A stretch of DNA of 64,000 nt from UBA2287 sp964479665 (GTDB lineage Bacteria; Bacteroidota; Bacteroidia; Bacteroidales; Tenuifilaceae), in the NCBI GenBank assembly GCA_964479665.1, contig CAYZNN010000006.1, positions 1 through 64,000 on the forward strand, read 5' to 3'. The first letter of the stretch is position 1, and each line of letters opens with the position of its first letter. Shown here in pieces: positions 18,061 through 27,282 of this stretch. The notes beneath the pieces were generated by a model. The model worked only from the letters and a program-made list of their open reading frames with translations. It did not search any database and was not told the origin of the DNA. The position numbers and the translations under genes are program-made.

Positions 18061-18122
18061 AACCACAAAGGACACAAAGTTCTTCTCAAAGAGCACAAAG
18101 ACTCTTTGTGCTCTTTGTGGTT
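18061..18122. repeat. Palindromic repeat R2 (CCACAAAG type)
   Basis: Opens AACCACAAAGGACACAAAG and closes CTCTTTGTGGTT, with a perfect inner hairpin GAGCACAAAG/CTTTGTGCTC. It is closely related to R1 and lies between the GxxExxY stop and the xdhB start. Confidence 0.87.
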
Positions 18123-18150
18123 AAATTTTTCTTAAAGTAAAAAGTTTAAT

Positions 18151-20451
18151 ATGAATAAATCTCCACATCACGAAAGCGCTTTTCAGCATGTAACCGGAAA
18201 GGCTGTTTATATATCGGATTTAAATATTGGTTCCGACATGCTTTACGGCCGCGTTGTTTACAGCCCCTATGCAAAAGCCAAAATTGTAAATTACAATTTA
18301 AAAGCCGCTCTCGAAGTCGAGGGGGTTGTTGATATTCTCGATTACAAACGTATTCCGGGTACAAACCAGCTAAACCCGCTAAGGCACGATGAACCCTGCC
18401 TAGCCAATGGCGAAGTAAACTGCATAGGTCAGGCCGTTTTTTTAATAGCAGCCACGTCGCTTGAGGCGACATTTGAAGCTGAAAAGAAAATCCAAATTCT
18501 TTACGAACCATTAACTCCAATTCTTTCCATTGAGGATGCTATGGCGAAAAGCAGTACCATTGCCGCACCACACAAAATTGAAAGAGGTATTCCCTTAAAA
18601 GAGATAAAGAATGCGCAGCACGTGCTTGAAGGTGAACTGAAAACCGGAGCTCAGGAGCATTGGTACCTCGAAACGCAGGCAGCACTTTGCGTTCCGGGCG
18701 AAGGTAAAGAGATGAAGGTGTACGCTTCTTCGCAAAATCCTACCGAAACACAGCTAATAGTTTCCGAAGTGCTTGGCGTTAGCGCCAACGAGGTTGAGTG
18801 CGAAGTAAAACGGATGGGCGGCGCATTTGGAGGAAAGGAATCGCAGGCAAGCCATTTTGCAGCATGGGCTGCCCTTATGGCCAATGCCACACGTAAGCCC
18901 GTTCTGCTCAGTCTGAATCGCGACGACGACCAGAAAATCACAGGCAAACGCCATCGCTCCCTTTCAAAATATAAAATTGGGTTTAACAGCGAAGGCTTAA
19001 TTTCGGCTTTCATTGTCGACATAAATCTCGACGCAGGAATGGCTACCGATTTGTCGATTGCTATTCTCGAAAGGGCACTTTTCCATGCCGAAAACTCATA
19101 CTACATTCCCAATATTAGCATTACAGGAACTGCTTGGAAAACCAATTTACCCTCAAATACAGCATACCGTGGCTTTGGAGGTCCCCAAGGAATGGCAGTA
19201 ATTGAAAATGCGATAGACCGAATCGCTCGTTTTCTAAAAATTGATGCAGCCGAAGTTCGCCATCGTAACTTTTATGGTATCGATTCGCGCAATCAAACTC
19301 CATACGGGCAAACGGTTGAGTTCAATAGGCTACCCATTATTTGGGAAAGAATAGTTGAAAAAAGCAACTATTTCGAACGAAGAAAGGAAGTGTACGAGTT
19401 TAATCAAAGCAGTGAATTTGTAAAGCGTGGTATTGCTTTAACCCCTGTTAAATTTGGCATTTCGTTTACCACTTCGTTTCTGAATCAGGCCGGTGCGCTT
19501 GTTCTTATTTATAAAGATGGAACTGTGCTTGTGAACCATGGCGGTACCGAGATGGGACAAGGCTTAAACACAAAAATTCAGCAGATTGCAGCCTATGAAT
19601 TAGGAGTTCCGCTTGATAAGGTAAAGGTAAACGCAACAAACACATCGAAAGTACCCAATACCTCTCCCACTGCGGCTTCGTCGGGAACCGACTTAAACGG
19701 CATGGCCGTTAAAAATGCTGTTGAAAAGTTAAGAGCACGCATACTGCCCTGTGCAAAAAGAATGATAGCATCGAAATTTTCGTTTGAACCAACCAGCGAG
19801 ATTATTTTCGAAAATGGGGCTGTTTTCGAAGCGAATCATCGTAACCAATCGATACCCTTCGAATCGCTTGTTGCGCAGGCACATTTCGATCAAATTAGTC
19901 TACATGCAACGGGTTATTATGCAACCCCCCACCTTCATTTCGATAGAGATAAGGGTACCGGTGAGCCTTTTAACTACTTTGCCTTTGGCATGGCCGTTTC
20001 CGAAGTTGAAATTGATACGCTTACTGGCTTTGCCAAGCTGCTGCGAACCGATATAATTCACGATGTAGGCGATTCGATTAACGAGCAAATCGATTTGGGA
20101 CAAATTACCGGAGGTTTTGTTCAGGGCTTAGGTTGGGTTACCACCGAAACCATTCGCTGGGCAATCGATGGACGAATGCTCAATTACTCGCCCGACACAT
20201 ACAAAATTCCAACCATCGACGATATTCCCATGCAATTCAACGTTGAACTACTAAAGGATGCTCCAAACCCTAAGGCCATTCGAAAAAGTAAGGCTGTTGG
20301 CGAGCCGCCATTCATGTTGGCCTTTTCGGCTTGGCTAGCTATTAAAGATGCCATTTCAGCTGTTGGTAATCACAAGCACGAACCTAGTTTTCAATTGCCC
20401 GCCAATAACGAGCAAATTCTATTGTTGTGCGAGGGAATCAAAGCCAAATAG
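18151..20451 (+). CDS. xdhB: Xanthine dehydrogenase large (molybdopterin) subunit
   Basis: The catalytic subunit that hydroxylates hypoxanthine and xanthine at the Mo site. The 766-residue protein keeps the expected motifs: AQEHWYLETQ near residue 168 (substrate Glu), RMGGAFGGKE near 220, TAYRGFGGPQG near 337 (substrate-orienting Arg), GGTEMGQGLNTK, and AVGEPPFML near 715 (the catalytic Glu of the XDH family). All active-site positions I can place fit a genuine xanthine dehydrogenase rather than a CO dehydrogenase or aldehyde oxidase. The start is 28 bases after repeat R2. Together with xdhA and xdhC it forms a complete enzyme. Confidence 0.93.
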   Translation: MNKSPHHESAFQHVTGKAVYISDLNIGSDMLYGRVVYSPYAKAKIVNYNLKAALEVEGVVDILDYKRIPGTNQLNPLRHDEPCLANGEVNCIGQAVFLIAATSLEATFEAEKKIQILYEPLTPILSIEDAMAKSSTIAAPHKIERGIPLKEIKNAQHVLEGELKTGAQEHWYLETQAALCVPGEGKEMKVYASSQNPTETQLIVSEVLGVSANEVECEVKRMGGAFGGKESQASHFAAWAALMANATRKPVLLSLNRDDDQKITGKRHRSLSKYKIGFNSEGLISAFIVDINLDAGMATDLSIAILERALFHAENSYYIPNISITGTAWKTNLPSNTAYRGFGGPQGMAVIENAIDRIARFLKIDAAEVRHRNFYGIDSRNQTPYGQTVEFNRLPIIWERIVEKSNYFERRKEVYEFNQSSEFVKRGIALTPVKFGISFTTSFLNQAGALVLIYKDGTVLVNHGGTEMGQGLNTKIQQIAAYELGVPLDKVKVNATNTSKVPNTSPTAASSGTDLNGMAVKNAVEKLRARILPCAKRMIASKFSFEPTSEIIFENGAVFEANHRNQSIPFESLVAQAHFDQISLHATGYYATPHLHFDRDKGTGEPFNYFAFGMAVSEVEIDTLTGFAKLLRTDIIHDVGDSINEQIDLGQITGGFVQGLGWVTTETIRWAIDGRMLNYSPDTYKIPTIDDIPMQFNVELLKDAPNPKAIRKSKAVGEPPFMLAFSAWLAIKDAISAVGNHKHEPSFQLPANNEQILLLCEGIKAK

Positions 20452-20596
20452 TCCGCCATAATTGGCAGATTTAATAAATTTGAACATATAGCTGTTGCTC
20501 AAAATCATCAATGTTTAAATATGCAATTCAAATACTTTCTTTACCTTGTAACACTTTAAACAGAATTTCAACCCATATTAACTCTCTATATTAATT

Positions 20597-21787
20597 ATGA
20601 ACAATATGCATAATAAAATTGCTGAACTTTCGGAGAAATACAGCAACTACACAGCCGAAAACCTTTCGAAACTTGTTAAAATCAAGTCGCTTAGTTTAGG
20701 CGAAAAAGATGTTCAGCTTGAACTGAAGCGCCAAATGGAAGAAGCTGGTTTCGACGAGGTTCGTATCGATGGACTTGGAAACGTAATTGGTCGGATTGGC
20801 AAAGGGAAGAAAATTCTTGCCCTCGACGGGCACATGGACACTGTTGACCTAGGGCGTCTTGAAAACTGGACCTTTGACCCGCTTGGTGGCGAAATTAAGG
20901 ACGGCTTTGTGCATGGTCGTGGAACTGTTGATCAAAAGGGAGGACCAGCAGCATTCGTTACCTCAGGACGAATTCTGAAAGAACTGGGATTCGACAAGGA
21001 CTTAACCATTTACTTTGTTGGTAGCGTTATTGAAGAGGACTGCGATGGCCTTTGCTGGAAGTATATTATTGAGGAAGATAAAATTAAACCCGACTTTGCC
21101 ATAAGCACCGAGCCCACAAACCTAAATATTTACCGTGGTCACCGTGGACGTATGGAAATGCACGTTCATTTCTACGGCGTTTCATCGCATGGTTCGGCAC
21201 CTGAGCGTGGAAAGAATGCCATTTACATGGCATCGAAAGTTGCTTTAGAAATTGAGAAACTCAACGAACGCCTAAAGCACGACGACTTTTTGGGCAAGGG
21301 TACTGTAACCATTTCTGAAATCATTTCGGGTAGCCCTTCGCTTTGCGCAGTTTCCGACTATGCTCGCATTCACCTCGATCGTCGCTTAACCTGGGGCGAA
21401 ACTAAAGAGTCGGCTGTAAAAGAGGTTGAAGAACTTATTAAGGGCATGGATGCCAAGGTTGAAATTCTCGAGTACTCCGAAACTTCGTATACAGGACTTA
21501 AATACGGAATGGAAAAGTACTACCCTACCTGGAAATTGGAAGAGAATGCCGAAATAGTTCAGACCGGAGTAAAAACCTTTGAAAAGCTATTCGGTAAGAA
21601 ACCAAAAATTGATAAGTGGACATTCTCTACCAATGGTATTGCGCTAAACGGTATACATGGAGTACCTACAATAGGTTTTGGTCCCGGAAACGAAGTGCTG
21701 GCGCATGCTCCTAACGAAAAGGTTCCCGTTTCCGACTTGGTTGCTGCCGCTTCATTCTATGCTGCCTTTGCTTACGAAATTGCTTAG
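20597..21787 (+). CDS. ygeY: YgeY-like M20 family hydrolase
   Basis: A 396-residue M20-type metallo-amidohydrolase of the YgeY group ('selenium metabolism hydrolase'). Metal-site motifs are visible: LDGHMDTVD near residue 77, GRGTVDQKGG near 112, VIEEDCDGLCW near 145 and HAPNEKV near the C-terminus. In other bacteria ygeY lies with ygeW, ssnA, hydantoinase and ygfK, and the set is needed for anaerobic purine use. YgeY probably cleaves a ureido intermediate, but the exact substrate is inference. It is followed 67 bases later by ygeW. Confidence 0.9.
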   Translation: MNNMHNKIAELSEKYSNYTAENLSKLVKIKSLSLGEKDVQLELKRQMEEAGFDEVRIDGLGNVIGRIGKGKKILALDGHMDTVDLGRLENWTFDPLGGEIKDGFVHGRGTVDQKGGPAAFVTSGRILKELGFDKDLTIYFVGSVIEEDCDGLCWKYIIEEDKIKPDFAISTEPTNLNIYRGHRGRMEMHVHFYGVSSHGSAPERGKNAIYMASKVALEIEKLNERLKHDDFLGKGTVTISEIISGSPSLCAVSDYARIHLDRRLTWGETKESAVKEVEELIKGMDAKVEILEYSETSYTGLKYGMEKYYPTWKLEENAEIVQTGVKTFEKLFGKKPKIDKWTFSTNGIALNGIHGVPTIGFGPGNEVLAHAPNEKVPVSDLVAAASFYAAFAYEIA

Positions 21788-21810
21788 TGATTAAGTTATT
21801 AGGTTAATAA

Positions 21811-21850
21811 AATAACTCAATAACTCAATAACTGAATAACTCAATAACTC
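21811..21850. repeat. Octamer tandem repeat (AATAACTC x5) in the ygeW leader
   Basis: Five uninterrupted copies of the 8-base unit AATAACTC, with one C-to-G change in the third, end 4 bases before the ygeW ATG. The array occupies the space where a ribosome would bind. Confidence 0.93.
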
Positions 21851-21854
21851 AAAT

Positions 21855-23048
21855 ATGAAAAAACTCGAAAAAAGAACTGATGAGCTCAAGAAGTTCAAAA
21901 CATCCAATCTGTACCAAAAGGATTTTCTTCTTACTTGGGAGAAAACTGAAGAGGACCTGAAAGCCATTATGGAGATTGCTGACATTTTAAAAGGGCTTCG
22001 CGAGAAGAATGTTTCCTCAAAAATTTTCGACTCGGGCTTAGGCGTTTCCATTTTCCGCGATAACTCAACCCGAACGAGGTTTTCGTATGCTTCGGCGTGT
22101 AACCTATTGGGATTAGAAGTTCAGGATATGGACGAGCAAAAATCGCAAATTTCGCACGGTGAAACCGTTAGAGAAACAGCCCAAATGATCTCTTTTCTAA
22201 CCGATTTTATAGGCATTCGCGATGATATATTCCTCGGCGAGGGGAACAAGTATATGCGCGAAGTTGGCGCTTCGCTCGACGAAGGTTTTAAAGAAGGAGT
22301 TCTACCCGTTCGTCCTGGTATTGTTAACCTTCAGTGCGATATGGACCACCCAACCCAGTCGATGAGCGACCTGCTTCACCTCCGCAATCATTTTGGCACA
22401 CTCGAAGCCCTTAAAGGCAAAAAAATTGTGATGAGCTGGGCGTACTCGCCAAGTTATGGTAAACCACTGTCGGTTCCACAAGGAATTATAGCACTCATGT
22501 CGCGCTTCGGAATGGACATAGAGTTAGCATACCCCGAGGGCTACGAGTTAATCCCCGAAATTGTTGATATTGCTAAAAACAACAGCAAAAAGAGCGGTGG
22601 ATCGTTTAAAGTTTCCAATTCCATGGAGGAGTCGATGCGCAATGCCGACATAGTTTACCCAAAAAGTTGGGCCCCATTTAAAGTGATGCAGCAACGCACA
22701 GAACTTTTAAAAAAGGCCGATAAACAGGGACTTGTTGATCTCGAAAAGCACTGCTTGGCCCAAAATGCGAATCATATCAATTGGGAGTACGATGCCAAGA
22801 AATCGGTGTTAACCAAGAACTCCGATGCCCTTTACATGCATTGCTTACCCGCCGACATTTCGGGCGTTTCGTGCAAACGGGGCGAAGTAAGCGCCGAAGT
22901 TTTTGAACGCTACCGCTTAGCAACCTACAAGGAAGCTGGTTACAAACCCTACATTATAGCTGCCATGATGCTTACAAACAGGTTTGCCAATCCGAGCGAT
23001 GTTTTAAAAGAGATAGTAAAAAGAAACGCAAAGAGGGTGGCTTTTTAA
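21855..23048 (+). CDS. ygeW: YgeW-like knotted carbamoyltransferase
   Basis: A 397-residue carbamoyltransferase of the YgeW subfamily, related to ornithine carbamoyltransferase. The carbamoyl-phosphate loop reads FRDNSTRTRFSYASA near residue 68, and further family motifs are MDHPTQSMSDLLH near 155, HCLPADISGVSC near 330 and KRGEVS. In purine-degrading bacteria this enzyme is thought to take the carbamoyl group from a ureido intermediate and yield carbamoyl phosphate, from which a carbamate kinase can make ATP. No carbamate kinase gene is present in this window. The gene ends in a hairpin that overlaps its stop codon and is convergent with the amidohydrolase gene. Confidence 0.93.
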   Translation: MKKLEKRTDELKKFKTSNLYQKDFLLTWEKTEEDLKAIMEIADILKGLREKNVSSKIFDSGLGVSIFRDNSTRTRFSYASACNLLGLEVQDMDEQKSQISHGETVRETAQMISFLTDFIGIRDDIFLGEGNKYMREVGASLDEGFKEGVLPVRPGIVNLQCDMDHPTQSMSDLLHLRNHFGTLEALKGKKIVMSWAYSPSYGKPLSVPQGIIALMSRFGMDIELAYPEGYELIPEIVDIAKNNSKKSGGSFKVSNSMEESMRNADIVYPKSWAPFKVMQQRTELLKKADKQGLVDLEKHCLAQNANHINWEYDAKKSVLTKNSDALYMHCLPADISGVSCKRGEVSAEVFERYRLATYKEAGYKPYIIAAMMLTNRFANPSDVLKEIVKRNAKRVAF

Positions 23049-23062
23049 GCCACCCTCTTTTT
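23031..23062 (+). terminator. Terminator overlapping the ygeW stop codon
   Basis: A 13-bp perfect stem (AAGAGGGTGGCTT and complement) with a 3-base loop, followed by T's. The stop codon at 23046-23048 falls at the loop edge. It separates the two convergent arms of the purine cluster. Confidence 0.88.
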
Positions 23063-23071
23063 GCAAATAAA

Positions 23072-24142
23072 CTATTGAACCCCCAAGAATTGTTTGGGAT
23101 TCTTCACAGCTATATCCCCAAAATATTCCTCCCCAAGATACGCCCTAAGATCGAGACCGAATCTACGCTCATTGGCTCTTGTTTCAACCATGTAGAAATC
23201 GGAACCAAAGAGCACCTTGCTTCTAATTGCCAAATCGGTTAGAACAATTTTCAGTAATGGAAATAGTTCCCTGTTATTCATAGTAAAGGAAACATCAGTG
23301 TACACATTACTGTTTTCGCGAATTAACCTTTGAACGTGTACAAACCAATTACCGGGGTTGCTCGGGTTCTTAATATACTCGTTCCAATAGTGCTCTGAGC
23401 CAAAGTGTGCTATACAGTACTTTAAATTGGGAAAATCCTTAATTACCTTTTCAAAATTCAAAGGGTGCGAAAAGTAAGCGCACAGTTCCTTATTGCTTTT
23501 TCCTACTTCATCAACAGGAACCAACGAATTGGAAAGCAATTGCAATGTTTCTAGCCTATTACCTCTGAAGTAAACAGCATTAATGGGGCTTCCGTGGGCT
23601 ATAACTGGAATACGATTATGCTCGCAGTACTCGTATATAGAATAAAGTCGATCGTCGAAAGGCAAATAGCCAATGTTTGGATATATTTTTAGCCCTTTAA
23701 ATTTTAAATCCTCTATAGCATGTTTTACTAAATCGAAAATCCCTTCGCGGCGTGGGTCGGCATGAATAAAAGGGTAGATTCTGCCCGTGGAAATAGAAAT
23801 AGTAGCAAGTTCGTTTAACTGTTCTATGTAATTTCTCTTCACCCTTCCGGCTTTCATAAAAGCTAAATCCATTGAAAGCACAATAAATTTAGTACTTAAA
23901 GGGTAATACATAGCGCATGTATCGAAAATTTTTTGCTGCGAACCCAATTTCCCAATTTCAACAAACCTTGCGTACCGATCGAAAATATCGTTATCGGTAA
24001 ACGGAATAATATGCTTCAGAACTCCCGTAACTATTTTGTAGCCCAATACCGTTCGAAGAATGCGAACCAATGCAAAGGGTAAAAATTTATCGGGCACATC
24101 GACACTTGTAAAAGTATGAATATGAGAGTTGTAGAAGTTCAT
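23072..24142 (-). CDS. TIM-barrel amidohydrolase-like protein
   Basis: A 356-residue protein of the amidohydrolase (Amidohydro_2-like) superfamily. Visible metal-site features are SHIHTF at residues 5-10 (HxH), a KGLKIYPNIGY strand, VIAHGSP, CIAHFGSEHYW and the late FGSDFYM (Asp). The specific family is not one I recognise, and I do not recall it as part of the E. coli yge cluster. It is last in the reverse arm, 12 bases after hydA on the same strand, so it is probably co-transcribed and may hydrolyse an intermediate of purine breakdown. That role is inference. Confidence 0.72.
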   Translation of the reverse strand: MNFYNSHIHTFTSVDVPDKFLPFALVRILRTVLGYKIVTGVLKHIIPFTDNDIFDRYARFVEIGKLGSQQKIFDTCAMYYPLSTKFIVLSMDLAFMKAGRVKRNYIEQLNELATISISTGRIYPFIHADPRREGIFDLVKHAIEDLKFKGLKIYPNIGYLPFDDRLYSIYEYCEHNRIPVIAHGSPINAVYFRGNRLETLQLLSNSLVPVDEVGKSNKELCAYFSHPLNFEKVIKDFPNLKYCIAHFGSEHYWNEYIKNPSNPGNWFVHVQRLIRENSNVYTDVSFTMNNRELFPLLKIVLTDLAIRSKVLFGSDFYMVETRANERRFGLDLRAYLGEEYFGDIAVKNPKQFLGVQ

Positions 24143-24154
24143 AAAATGGTTTTT

Positions 24155-25519
24155 TTAAATGAATCGTTTCAACAGCTTACCTTTTTGTACTTCATAAACC
24201 AGATCACCCTTTTCAACCAATACAACTCCTCCTTTAATAACAATCTCTGGCGCACCTATGGTTTCGAAGCCTTCGTAAATATTTAAATCGGTATTCTGAT
24301 GATGGGTTTTTTCTGAAATGATTCCTCTTTGCGTCGGATTCCAAATAACCAAATCGGCATCGGACCCTTCGCGTATTAAACCTTTTTTAGGGTACAGTCC
24401 GAATATTTGGGCTGGCAGGGTTGATGTTACGTTTACAAAACTATTTACCGTTAGGCTATTGTGAATAACGCCATTACTGTAAAGCAAAGTGAGCCGATGC
24501 TCCACTCCCCCTGCGCCATTAGGTATTATTCGAAAATCGTTGCGCCCCATCGCCTTTTGTTTGAAAGAAAAAGGACAATGGTCGGTGCCAATGGTTTGAA
24601 CTACTCCCTCGGAGATTGCATGCCAGAGAGCCTGCGAATCGTCGATCTTTCGGATGGGTGGACTCAAAACAAACTTCGCTGTATGCTCAAAACTGCCATT
24701 GTAAACCGAATCGTTTAGCAAAAGGTACTGAGGACAGGTTTCGGCATACACCTTTTGTCCTTTCATTTGGGCATTTTTAATATGAAATAGCGACTCTTTC
24801 GACGAAACATGCACAATGTATAACGGACAATTGGCCTTGCCGGCCATTTCAATTACACTTTTCACTGCTTCGCTTTCAGTGTATGGTGGGCGCGACAAGG
24901 GATGGTACAACGGTTCGGTTTTGCCATCGTTGTAAAGTTTATTGCGAAGCAATTCTATTTCATCGCCCATTTCGGCATGAACGATAACCATTCCCCCTGC
25001 CCTGGCAACCGCATCTATTACCTTTTGCAAAATATGGTCGTTCAAACCAACTGACGACTTGTAGGCCATATAAACCTTAAACGATGGAAAGCCCCGTTTT
25101 ACGCACTCATTAATTTCTGCCTCGGTTGTTTCGCGCCATTCAATAGGGCTGATATGGAATGAATAATCGACCAATGAATTTTCAGCCTCCAATATTCGGG
25201 CATCGAGCGCATCGGTTAGCGATTGGCCCTTATTGGGTGTAACAAAATCGATAAACGAAGTTGTGCCTCCATAAAGCGCCGCTCTGCTTCCAGTAAAGAA
25301 ATCGTCGGCCGAGAAACCTGCAGGAGTAGGCAAATGCATATGTACATGCGGGTCGATACCACCAGCAAAAACTTGCATTCCCGAAGCATCGATTATTTTT
25401 GCATGTTTGCTTTCAATATTTTCATGAACTTTTTGAATAAGTCCATTTGAAATAAGAATATCAGCCCCAACCTTTTCGCTCGGCGAAACTATAGTTCCAT
25501 TCTTGATTAATATATCCAT
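24155..25519 (-). CDS. hydA: Dihydropyrimidinase/hydantoinase-like amidohydrolase
   Basis: A 454-residue cyclic amidohydrolase. Motifs: GGIDPHVHMHLP near residue 54 (metal HxH), FKVYMAYKSS near 147 (a lysine that is carboxylated in the family), VIVHAEMGDE, LYIVHVSSKES, AETCPQYLLLN and GTDHCPFSFKQK near 315 (Asp). It opens five- or six-membered cyclic imides or ureides. The E. coli counterpart is hyuA (ygeZ) in the same cluster. Here it would open a ring product made after XDH and YgfK/SsnA action. It lies 13 bases from ssnA. Confidence 0.88.
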   Translation of the reverse strand: MDILIKNGTIVSPSEKVGADILISNGLIQKVHENIESKHAKIIDASGMQVFAGGIDPHVHMHLPTPAGFSADDFFTGSRAALYGGTTSFIDFVTPNKGQSLTDALDARILEAENSLVDYSFHISPIEWRETTEAEINECVKRGFPSFKVYMAYKSSVGLNDHILQKVIDAVARAGGMVIVHAEMGDEIELLRNKLYNDGKTEPLYHPLSRPPYTESEAVKSVIEMAGKANCPLYIVHVSSKESLFHIKNAQMKGQKVYAETCPQYLLLNDSVYNGSFEHTAKFVLSPPIRKIDDSQALWHAISEGVVQTIGTDHCPFSFKQKAMGRNDFRIIPNGAGGVEHRLTLLYSNGVIHNSLTVNSFVNVTSTLPAQIFGLYPKKGLIREGSDADLVIWNPTQRGIISEKTHHQNTDLNIYEGFETIGAPEIVIKGGVVLVEKGDLVYEVQKGKLLKRFI

Positions 25520-25532
25520 GCTATTACTTATT

Positions 25533-26810
25533 TTATTTCTGCATTAAAGTCCAAAGTCTTTTGGCTTGTTTCTTCGAAATGGTAAAAATTTCCTCTTCAT
25601 TAACGGTAGTTATTATTCTATCCTTAACTATCACTTTTCCATTCGAAATTACATGTTGAACATGGTTTGATTTTAGGCCGAAAATAAAATGCCCCAGAAA
25701 GTTATTCTGATTTATTTCGGTTGCTGTGTCGTAGTCGAGCACCACAAGGTTATTGTCGCCATCGCCCAAAAACTTGTTTTTGCTAATGTAACGATGCACA
25801 TTTCGGAATCGATGGTAAGACGAAGAGTAGTCGATGGTATCGAAGCGTTGACCCACAAAAAAAGCTGCCTTTGCACTTTGTAGCATATCGCTATGCATTC
25901 CGTCGGTTCCCATCATAATATTTTCGCCCAAACCTTTACCATTAAAGTACCCCACGTTGTTGTTCATATTGCTTTCGGCATTCTGAGCGACCCAGCAAGG
26001 CGATTTGCCAATGATTTCACGTTCGGCATCTTCTAAATGAAGGCAGTGAACAAGAATTGTTTTTGGAGAATTTAATAATCCAGCATCGAAGTAACGCTGG
26101 GTAACCCGCTTTTTATAGGTGGAAACGCAATGCTCCTGATCGTAAAGGTCCTCGGCTAGGTGTATATGCGCCCCAGAGCTGTAACGGTTCATTAAATTAA
26201 CTGCACTTTTTAGAGTATTATCGCCCACGGTAAACGATGCGTGAAGGCCTACCAAACCCGGGTGCTTTTTAAGGTAATTTTCGGTTTCTTCAAGTCCCTC
26301 CTGGGCTTTATCCATTCCATCGCGATCGGTTATTTCGTAGCAAAGCAAATGGCTTACACCAACAGTGTCGAAGGCCTTTGCCATAACTTCTAACGAGCCT
26401 TTAATGTAGTTTGGCGATGCGTGATGGTCAATAACAAACGTTGAACCCGCCTTTGCGCATGCCATTGCTGTAACAAGCGCACTAAGTTCAACGGTTTCTT
26501 TATCGAGACATTTGTCTATGGTCCACCAAACGTACTGCAGAATTTCGTAGAAATTAACGGGATTCTTCTTTGGGGCAGGCATTCCCTTTGCCAATGCCGA
26601 GTAGGCGTGATGATGCCCAACAGCAAACGATTTGGTTACCAACTTGCCCTTACATTCGATGGTTTCCGAAATTTTCGTTTTATCAATTTCTTCTTCATTG
26701 GAAATGAGATGAATAGCACCACTTATTCCGTTATCGACAAGAATATTGGTTTGGGTGAACTCCAACGTTTCCCAGTTTATGAATTTTGCGTTTTTTAGTA
26801 GAATTTGCAT
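25533..26810 (-). CDS. ssnA: SsnA-like aminohydrolase
   Basis: A 425-residue metal-dependent aminohydrolase of the SsnA group, related to guanine deaminase and chlorohydrolases. It shows VGHHHAYSALAKGMP (metal HxH) near residue 65, FVIDHHASPNYI, HIHLAEDLYDQEHC near 210, ILVHCLHLEDAE and MMGTDGMHSDML near 300. The frame extends to 26834, but the ATG at 26810 gives the usual N-terminus, and the upstream part lies in repeat R3. SsnA belongs to the conserved set for anaerobic urate/xanthine use; its step is probably a deamination or ring hydrolysis. Confidence 0.9.
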   Translation of the reverse strand: MQILLKNAKFINWETLEFTQTNILVDNGISGAIHLISNEEEIDKTKISETIECKGKLVTKSFAVGHHHAYSALAKGMPAPKKNPVNFYEILQYVWWTIDKCLDKETVELSALVTAMACAKAGSTFVIDHHASPNYIKGSLEVMAKAFDTVGVSHLLCYEITDRDGMDKAQEGLEETENYLKKHPGLVGLHASFTVGDNTLKSAVNLMNRYSSGAHIHLAEDLYDQEHCVSTYKKRVTQRYFDAGLLNSPKTILVHCLHLEDAEREIIGKSPCWVAQNAESNMNNNVGYFNGKGLGENIMMGTDGMHSDMLQSAKAAFFVGQRFDTIDYSSSYHRFRNVHRYISKNKFLGDGDNNLVVLDYDTATEINQNNFLGHFIFGLKSNHVQHVISNGKVIVKDRIITTVNEEEIFTISKKQAKRLWTLMQK

Positions 26811-26818
26811 AGTTTTTT

Positions 26819-26850
26819 TACCACATAGGCACATTAGGACACATTAGGAT
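26819..26850. repeat. Half-palindrome repeat R3 (CCACATAGG type)
   Basis: Three head-to-tail units (CCACATAGG, CACATTAGGA, CACATTAGGA) like the left arm of R4-R6, without the matching right arm. It lies 3 bases after the stop codon of GxxExxY copy 2 (minus strand) and 9 bases before the ssnA start. Confidence 0.75.
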
Positions 26851-26853
26851 AAC

Positions 26854-27270
26854 TTAGTAACCCTTTGGTAATTTAGCATATAAATCAGTTACTAGGGTCT
26901 TTTGACCTTCTTTGAAAATATTAGTACAGTTAAAATTCAACAAAACACCCTTTGGCATTTGAAGTAGCTTTAAATAGGTTAAAAGTTGGGCTTCGTGAAC
27001 AGGAATAATTGATTCAACAGCCTTAACTTCCACAATAATTAAATTCTCAACAATAACATCTAATCGCAAGTCGCAATCTAAGTAAATATTGCGAAACTTA
27101 ACAGGAACTTTTTGTTGCGATGATATTTTAAATCCTTTATCTTTTAGAACGTGTATGAAACACTTTTCATAAATGCTTTCGAGTAAACCAGATCCAACTT
27201 CTTTGTGAACCTCAATAGCCGCTCCAATTATTTCGTATGTGAGGTCGTTAAGGTATTTTTGGGTAATCAT
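26854..27270 (-). CDS. GxxExxY family protein, copy 2
   Basis: A 138-residue GxxExxY protein with the signature GSGLLESIYEKCF and a nuclease-like core (DLRLDVIVENLIIVEVKAVESI, then HEAQLLTYLKLL). The frame is open to 27306, but the upstream codons come from repeat R4; the ATG at 27270 gives MITQKYLNDLTYEIIGAAIEVH, the normal family start. It shares the family core with copy 1 but is clearly diverged. It is inserted between ssnA and xdhD and flanked by repeats R3 and R4 of a different sequence variant from R1/R2. No link to purine chemistry is visible. Confidence 0.85.
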   Translation of the reverse strand: MITQKYLNDLTYEIIGAAIEVHKEVGSGLLESIYEKCFIHVLKDKGFKISSQQKVPVKFRNIYLDCDLRLDVIVENLIIVEVKAVESIIPVHEAQLLTYLKLLQMPKGVLLNFNCTNIFKEGQKTLVTDLYAKLPKGY

Positions 27271-27282
27271 ATTCTGTTTATT

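Noticed and set aside
17552..18122. Possible CRISPR array formed by CCACAAAG units
   Set aside because: Units are 8-10 bases, form palindromes and have no unique spacers; no cas genes are present.
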